A stretch of 64,000 bases of DNA from Azoarcus olearius. Its GTDB lineage: Bacteria; Pseudomonadota; Gammaproteobacteria; Burkholderiales; Rhodocyclaceae. A model generated the notes under the pieces. The model worked only from the letters and a program-made list of their open reading frames with translations, made no database searches and had not been told where the DNA came from. Where the stretch lies: positions 2,046,001 through 2,110,000 of the forward strand of contig NZ_CP016210.1 in NCBI RefSeq assembly GCF_001682385.1. The letters are read 5' to 3'. The position numbers and the translations under genes were made by a program. Shown piece by piece: positions 59,913 to 64,000 of the stretch (its first letter is position 1; each line of letters begins with the position of its first letter).

Positions 59913-59982
59913 GGAAGCGCATCCGCGGCGCAGGCCGGGCATTGCGCCTGCGGCTCAGCGGGTTCTCAGGGAGGCTTCCATC

Positions 59983-61365
59983 ATGTACAGACCGACATTG
60001 CTCGTTCTTTCCGTCGTTGCGTTCACCACGGGCGCGCAGGCAGATCCCTTGCCGCCCGACGCCACCTATCGGCCGCTGCCGACCCAGCCGTTTTCCGAAG
60101 TGAAGCGGATGGACGAGCAGCAGAAGGCCGAGGTGATGAAGCGCCAGGCCGCGTTGCTGAACGAACGCTACGACCTGTCCGACCGTCCGCAGCCGGGCGC
60201 GATGATGTCCGGCGGGCGCAAGGCGGTGCAGGGCGGGGCGCGGGTGAAGCTGGGCGGCGGCATGAGCTGGGATCGCCTCGCCGGCCTCAGCGCCGAGGAG
60301 ATCCGTGACCGCGATCTGCTGCCGCAGGGCTTCCGCCCGCTGCCGCACGTGAAGCAGGCCACCGGCGGCCAGGTGTTTCCGCAAGGCCAGATCGACGCCA
60401 TCGCCCGCCTGGAGCAGCGCGACCTGCGCCGCTTCGATGTCGATCTGGACCTGCCGGACCACCTGACGCCGGAGTTTCCGCCGCCGATCTTCCTGACCAC
60501 GCATCCGGAACTGGGCGACGTGTCGCGCGGGCAGGTGCTGTCGCTGCGCAACTTCTACGAAATCATGAACGGCATCATCACGCCGGTGCAGATGGAGGGG
60601 CTGCGCCTCTTGCTCACGCCCTTCCCGCAGGAAGAGTTCAACCAGACCGAGGACCGCAAGGTGGCCGAGCCGAGCATGGGCGTGGCCTGTCTGGATTGCC
60701 ACACCAACTTCCACACGAACGCGGCGTTCCACCTGACGCCCGACGTGCGCCCGCAGTCCGCCCGCTTCCGGCTGGACACGACCAGCCTGCGCGGCATGTT
60801 CAACCAGCAGATCCACGGTTCCAAACGCTCGCTGCGCTCGGTGGAGGATTTCACCGAGTTCGAGCAGCGCACCGCCTACTTCAACGGCGACCACGTCAGC
60901 GCCACGCGCAAGGGCGTGCATCTGCCCGACCGCCCCAACCAGGTGGCGATGATGGCGCAGATGCAGAACATCATCGACTTTCCGCCCGCGCCCAAGCTGG
61001 ACGTGACCGGCCGCCTGATTCCGGAAAAGGCCACCGCGCAGGAACTGGCCGGCGAGCGCATCTTCAACGGCAAGGGCCGCTGCGCCGAGTGCCACACCCC
61101 GCCGCACTTCCTGGACGACCGCATGCATGACCTCAAGCTGGAACGTTTCTACAAGGTGGGCAAGACGGTGAATGACCAGGTCGCGCTGCCCGACGGCCCG
61201 ATCAAGACCTTCACGCTGCGCGGCATCAAGGATTCGCCGCCCTACCTGCACGACGGCCGCCTGCCCACGCTGGCCGATACCGTGGAGTTCTTCAACCTGG
61301 TGCTCGGCCTCAAGCTCACGCAGCAGGAAAAGGACGCCCTCGTCGCCTACATGCTGACGCTCTGA
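59983..61365 (+). CDS. Periplasmic di-heme c-type cytochrome (cytochrome c peroxidase/MauG-like)
   Basis: 460 residues; AGGGAGG before ATG 59983. Signal peptide 1-20 (VVAFTTGAQA). Two haem-binding CxxCH motifs: CLDCH near residue 236 and CAECH near residue 367. The C-terminal half (GERIFNGKGRCAECHTPPHFLDD, FTLRGIKDSPPYLHDGRLPTLADTVEFFN) matches the second-haem domain of CCP/MauG proteins; the first half is atypical, so peroxidase activity is not assured. Ten bases separate it from a DUF4142 gene. Confidence 0.87.
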   Translation: MYRPTLLVLSVVAFTTGAQADPLPPDATYRPLPTQPFSEVKRMDEQQKAEVMKRQAALLNERYDLSDRPQPGAMMSGGRKAVQGGARVKLGGGMSWDRLAGLSAEEIRDRDLLPQGFRPLPHVKQATGGQVFPQGQIDAIARLEQRDLRRFDVDLDLPDHLTPEFPPPIFLTTHPELGDVSRGQVLSLRNFYEIMNGIITPVQMEGLRLLLTPFPQEEFNQTEDRKVAEPSMGVACLDCHTNFHTNAAFHLTPDVRPQSARFRLDTTSLRGMFNQQIHGSKRSLRSVEDFTEFEQRTAYFNGDHVSATRKGVHLPDRPNQVAMMAQMQNIIDFPPAPKLDVTGRLIPEKATAQELAGERIFNGKGRCAECHTPPHFLDDRMHDLKLERFYKVGKTVNDQVALPDGPIKTFTLRGIKDSPPYLHDGRLPTLADTVEFFNLVLGLKLTQQEKDALVAYMLTL

Positions 61366-61375
61366 GGAGACCACC

Positions 61376-62002
61376 ATGCACACCCGCTCCATCCTCGCGC
61401 TGGCCGCGCTTGCGCTCGTGGCGCTGCCGGCCCGCGCGCAGCTTGGCAACCCCGGTATGACCGATCCCGCCACCGCCGAAGCCCGCCCCGGCACGCCCGC
61501 GCCAGGGGAAACCAATCCGCAGGACCGCCTCTTCCTCAAGCTCGCCGCAATGGGCAACCTGGGCGAAGTGGAGGCCGGCCACCTCGCGCTGACCAAGTCC
61601 TCCAACCCGCGCGTGCAGGCCTTCGCGCGGCAGATGACGGAGGACCACTCCGCCACCCGCGAAAAGCTGGACCGGCTGGCCCGCGACCGCCGGCTGCCGG
61701 CGCCGACCACGCCCCAGCCCGACCAGCAGGCCGCGCGCCAGCGGCTGGAGTCGCTGTCGGGCCGCGCCTTCGATGCCGCCTACCTGGAGACGCAACTGGT
61801 CGACCACCAGAAGACGGTGCAGCTGCTGGAATGGGAAATCGGCTCCGGGCAGGACGCCGCGGTCCAGCATCTCGCCAAGGACACCTTGCCGGCCGTGCTG
61901 GAACACCTGCGCCAGGTGCAGACGCTGATGGCCGAAACCACCGGCGCCCCGCCGCAAGGCCTGGCGACGATGCCGATGGGCGCGGGCGAGGGCAGGCGCT
62001 GA
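61376..62002 (+). CDS. DUF4142 periplasmic protein (second copy)
   Basis: 208 residues. Signal peptide 1-21 (LALVALPARA) without a lipobox Cys, unlike the copy at 9851. The domain shows DRLFLKLAAMGNLGEVEAGHLALTKSSNPRVQAFARQMTEDHSATREKL and FDAAYLETQLVDHQKTVQLLEWEIGSGQDAAVQHLAKDTLPAVLEHL, the duplicated helical pattern of DUF4142. Function unknown; it is co-transcribed with the cytochrome. Confidence 0.87.
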   Translation: MHTRSILALAALALVALPARAQLGNPGMTDPATAEARPGTPAPGETNPQDRLFLKLAAMGNLGEVEAGHLALTKSSNPRVQAFARQMTEDHSATREKLDRLARDRRLPAPTTPQPDQQAARQRLESLSGRAFDAAYLETQLVDHQKTVQLLEWEIGSGQDAAVQHLAKDTLPAVLEHLRQVQTLMAETTGAPPQGLATMPMGAGEGRR

Positions 62003-62033
62003 AGCGGCGAGGCGGCGGGGAAGCCGTTGCAGC

Positions 62034-62090
62034 CGAATCCGGATTCGACAGCAGGAAACGGGATGCCCGCTCCGGCAAGCAGCGGGCATC
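62034..62090. terminator. Palindrome plus hairpin after the DUF4142 gene
   Basis: CGAATCC/GGATTCG is a perfect 14-bp palindrome (62034-62047). GATGCCCGCT and AGCGGGCATC (62062-62090) form a perfect 10-bp stem with a nine-base loop, without a T-run on the plus strand. The stem probably stabilises or ends the upstream transcript. Confidence 0.5.
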
Positions 62091-62118
62091 ATGAAGGCCC
62101 GAGTTCGCATCCCGGCTG

Positions 62119-62808
62119 ATGGATACACCCGACACCCTACCGCGCGCGAAGGCCGAGCTGTACCAGCAGGCCACCGCGCACCTGGCCGGCATCGACGCTG
62201 ACTGGGCGCGCCTGGTGGCCGCGGTCGGCCCCTGCCTGCTGCAACCCAAGCCGGCCCGCGAACCTTACGAGGCGCTGGTGCGCGCTGTCGCCTACCAGCA
62301 GCTCGCCACCAGCGTGGGCGACCGCATCATCGGCCGCCTGCTGGCGCTCTATCCAGACAGCGCGTTTCCCCAACCGGAACAACTGCTCGCGACCGGCTTC
62401 GACGCGCTGCGCGGCTGCGGCTTTTCCGCCCGCAAGATCGAAACCATCCACGGCATCGCGCAGGGCACGCTGAGCGGCCTGGTGCCGAGCCGGGCGGATG
62501 CGGTGTCGATGGACGACGAGGCGCTGATCGCCCGCCTGGTGGAACTGCGCGGCATTGGCCGCTGGACGGTGGAGATGCTGCTGATCTTCACGCTGGAACG
62601 GATCGACGTGCTGCCGGTGGACGACTTCGGCGTGCGCGAGGGCTACCGCCACCTGAAGTCGCTGGACGAGATGCCGGGCCGCAAGGAGATGGCGCGCGCC
62701 GGGCTGGTATGCAGCCCGTATCGCACGGTGGCCGCGTGGTATCTGTGGCGGTCGCTGGCGCTGCCGGACTACCGCCGGCGGCGCGCCGGCAAACCGGGCG
62801 CGGCCTGA
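62119..62808 (+). CDS. alkA: DNA-3-methyladenine glycosylase II
   Basis: 229 residues, HhH-GPD superfamily. YEALVRAVAYQQLATSVGDRIIGRLLALYP, FPQPEQLLATGFDALRGCGFSARKIETIHGIA, the helix-hairpin-helix LVELRGIGRWTVEMLLIFTL and the catalytic Asp in VLPVDDFGVREGY are clear. It removes alkylated purines from DNA to start base-excision repair. No promoter can be named with confidence. It converges on the NDH-2 gene. Confidence 0.93.
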   Translation: MDTPDTLPRAKAELYQQATAHLAGIDADWARLVAAVGPCLLQPKPAREPYEALVRAVAYQQLATSVGDRIIGRLLALYPDSAFPQPEQLLATGFDALRGCGFSARKIETIHGIAQGTLSGLVPSRADAVSMDDEALIARLVELRGIGRWTVEMLLIFTLERIDVLPVDDFGVREGYRHLKSLDEMPGRKEMARAGLVCSPYRTVAAWYLWRSLALPDYRRRRAGKPGAA

Positions 62809-62853
62809 GCCTGTGCAACCGCGGTGGCGCCCGGCCGCCCGGAGCCGCTGAGC

Positions 62854-62877
62854 GGGTCGGCCGTGCCGAGCCGACCC
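62854..62877. terminator. Hairpin between convergent alkA and NDH-2 genes
   Basis: GGGTCGGC and GCCGACCC form a perfect 8-bp stem with an eight-base loop midway in the 100-bp convergent spacer. There is no long T-run, but the position fits a bidirectional stop. Confidence 0.45.
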
Positions 62878-62908
62878 TTCGCCAACGCGGCGAGCGTGGC
62901 GGCCGCTC

Positions 62909-64000
62909 TCAGTGCAGCTTGAGCCGGCCGGACACGCGCTGCTGCAGCAGCCGCGCCAGCGCCAGCACCGCGGTCTTGCCGATGCCGAGGATGGCGCGGT
63001 GGTGCATCAGGTGCAGCGACATGTACATCCACTTCGCGATCAGGCCCTCGACGAAGAAGTTGCGGCCCGACAGCCCGCCCATCAGGTTGCCGATGCCCTT
63101 GTTCTCGCCCAGCGACACCAGCGAGCCGAAGTCGCGATAGACGAAGGGCGCATCCACCCGGCCTTCGTTGAGCGCGGCCAGCAGCACCGCGGTGAGGTAG
63201 TCGGCCTGCTGGTGCGCGGCCTGGGCGCGCGCCGGCACCAGCTTGTCGCCTTCCCATTTGCAGGCGGCACAGTCGCCCAGCGCATAGACGCCCGACACCG
63301 AGGTCTCCAGCCGGTCGTTCACCACGAACTGGTTGATGCGGTTGGTTTCCAGCCCGAAGCCGCGGTTGGCGTCGGCGGCCTTGATGCCCGCGGCCCACAC
63401 GATGATGGAGGCGGGAATCTCGCCCGCGGTGGTCACCAGCCGGTCGCGCTGCACTTCGGTGACGCGGGTGCCGGTGAGCACGCGCACGTTCTTGCGCTCC
63501 AGCGCCAGGCGCGCCTGCGCCGAAATCTGCGGCGGCAGGCCGGCAAGGATGCGGTCGCCGGCTTCCACCAGCGCGATGTCGAGGCGGAAGCGCTGTTCGC
63601 TGCCCAGGCCTTCGAGCAGTTCGTTGTGCGCTTCGATCAGTTCGGCCGACAACTCCACGCCGGTGGCGCCGCCGCCGACGATCGCCACCGCCAGCGTCTT
63701 CTCGGCGGAGAAGGAGGCGCGCGCAAACGCGGCCAGCAGCTTGGCGTGGAAGCGCTGGGCGTCGCTGGCGTGTTCCAGCACGTAGGCGTTGTCCGCGCCC
63801 GGCGTGCCGAAGGAGTTGGAGCCGCTGCCCATCGCCAGCACCAGCCGGGTGAAGCTGACGGTGCGCGTCGGCACCAGCACTTCGCCGCGCTCGTCGCGGG
63901 TCTCGCCCAGCGTGATCAGGCGCCGTTCCGTATCGAGCGCACTGAGTTCGCCCAGCGCAAAGCTGAAGTGGTTGCGGCGCGCCAGCACCGTGTAGGACAG
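62909..64000 (-). CDS. Type II NADH dehydrogenase, 5' end cut by window
   Basis: The frame stays open to the window edge (SYTVLARRNHFSF), so the N-terminal FAD loop lies outside. Present are LVLAMGSGSNSFGTPGA, the NADH-binding VAIVGGGATGVELSAEL, VWAAGIKAADANRGFGLETN, VYALGDCAACKWEGDKLVPARAQAAHQQADYL (second FAD contact) and FVYRDFGSLVSLGENKGIGNLMG, and a C-terminal membrane-binding helix. NDH-2 oxidises NADH and reduces quinone without pumping protons. Confidence 0.92.
   Translation of the reverse strand: MSYTVLARRNHFSFALGELSALDTERRLITLGETRDERGEVLVPTRTVSFTRLVLAMGSGSNSFGTPGADNAYVLEHASDAQRFHAKLLAAFARASFSAEKTLAVAIVGGGATGVELSAELIEAHNELLEGLGSEQRFRLDIALVEAGDRILAGLPPQISAQARLALERKNVRVLTGTRVTEVQRDRLVTTAGEIPASIIVWAAGIKAADANRGFGLETNRINQFVVNDRLETSVSGVYALGDCAACKWEGDKLVPARAQAAHQQADYLTAVLLAALNEGRVDAPFVYRDFGSLVSLGENKGIGNLMGGLSGRNFFVEGLIAKWMYMSLHLMHHRAILGIGKTAVLALARLLQQRVSGRLKLH

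Larger units (their letters stand above)
59613..59982. other. Divergent spacer between the TonB receptor and the di-heme cytochrome
   Basis: 370 bp without a credible gene. The first 120 bp are AT-richer and contain the Fur box. The second half is GC-rich and holds a sigma-54-like element (59897-59912) before the cytochrome gene. I see no RNA gene. Confidence 0.6.

Noticed and set aside
62062-62106. GG-N10-GC matches before alkA
   Set aside because: The -12 boxes (GGGC, AGGC) do not resemble TTGC and overlap a hairpin.

Overview
The window is about 64 kb of very GC-rich DNA (roughly 70 %), almost entirely coding. Gene content (MalQ-TreY fusion, DUF4142, PRC-barrel and BON stress proteins, ElaB/YqjD-YqjE pair, NDH-2, RpoN paralogue) suggests a betaproteobacterium, most likely Rhodocyclales/Zoogloeaceae (Azoarcus/Thauera-like). 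That placement is inference; no rRNA or tRNA gene is visible.

Layout. 1-2842 (-): an EEP-family hydrolase (cut by the window edge) and a phospholipase D/VTT fusion behind a ferritin-like gene (2855-3409). 3688-7346: two GT4 glycosyltransferases, a PAP2 phosphatase and a DUF2334 deacetylase-like protein. 7448-9506 (-): a glycine-zipper protein and a sigma-54 factor (RpoN) outside the usual lptB/hpf context, so probably a second copy. 9851-26645 (+): a tightly packed run of nine genes of about 17 kb: DUF4142 lipoprotein, MscS channel, zinc metallopeptidase, glgX, topoisomerase IB, a GlgB homologue lacking key catalytic residues, glgC, treZ and a MalQ-TreY fusion. glk (-) and glgA (+) follow. 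Together these make ADP-glucose, glycogen and trehalose, although no intact branching enzyme is present here. 29341-37850 (-): an eight-gene translationally coupled polysaccharide operon (three glycosyltransferases plus a GT9, NodU-type carbamoyltransferase, GmhB-like phosphatase, SDR, UXS-like epimerase). 38105-46464: small membrane proteins, a sigma-54-dependent response regulator, the ElaB/YqjD-YqjE cluster, a hybrid histidine kinase and a BrkB-family protein. 46627-52646 (+): BON and PRC-barrel proteins, an ABC exporter fused to a degenerate kinase ATPase domain and a receiver domain, a GlcG-like protein and MgtC. 52683-55555: PncC, membrane proteins, an SDR-DoxX fusion. 55566-59612 (-): a TonB receptor, PepSY-type protein and ferredoxin-type reductase behind a near-perfect Fur box. 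59983-64000: di-heme cytochrome, second DUF4142 protein, AlkA, NDH-2 (cut).

Main point. Reading the spacers shows about a dozen elements with the GG-N10-GC geometry of sigma-54 -24/-12 promoters, correctly oriented and mostly 35-90 bp before start codons: before rpoN itself, DUF4142/glg/tre, ferritin, the polysaccharide operon, the ElaB cluster, BON/PRC, pncC, the DUF421 gene and others. Three palindromes of form TAC-N9-GTA lie at enhancer-like distance from several of them. I propose that a self-regulated RpoN and a sigma-54 activator, perhaps the one encoded at 39131, drive an envelope, osmotic and reserve-carbon stress regulon from this island. The promoter reading is by eye and needs a weight-matrix test.
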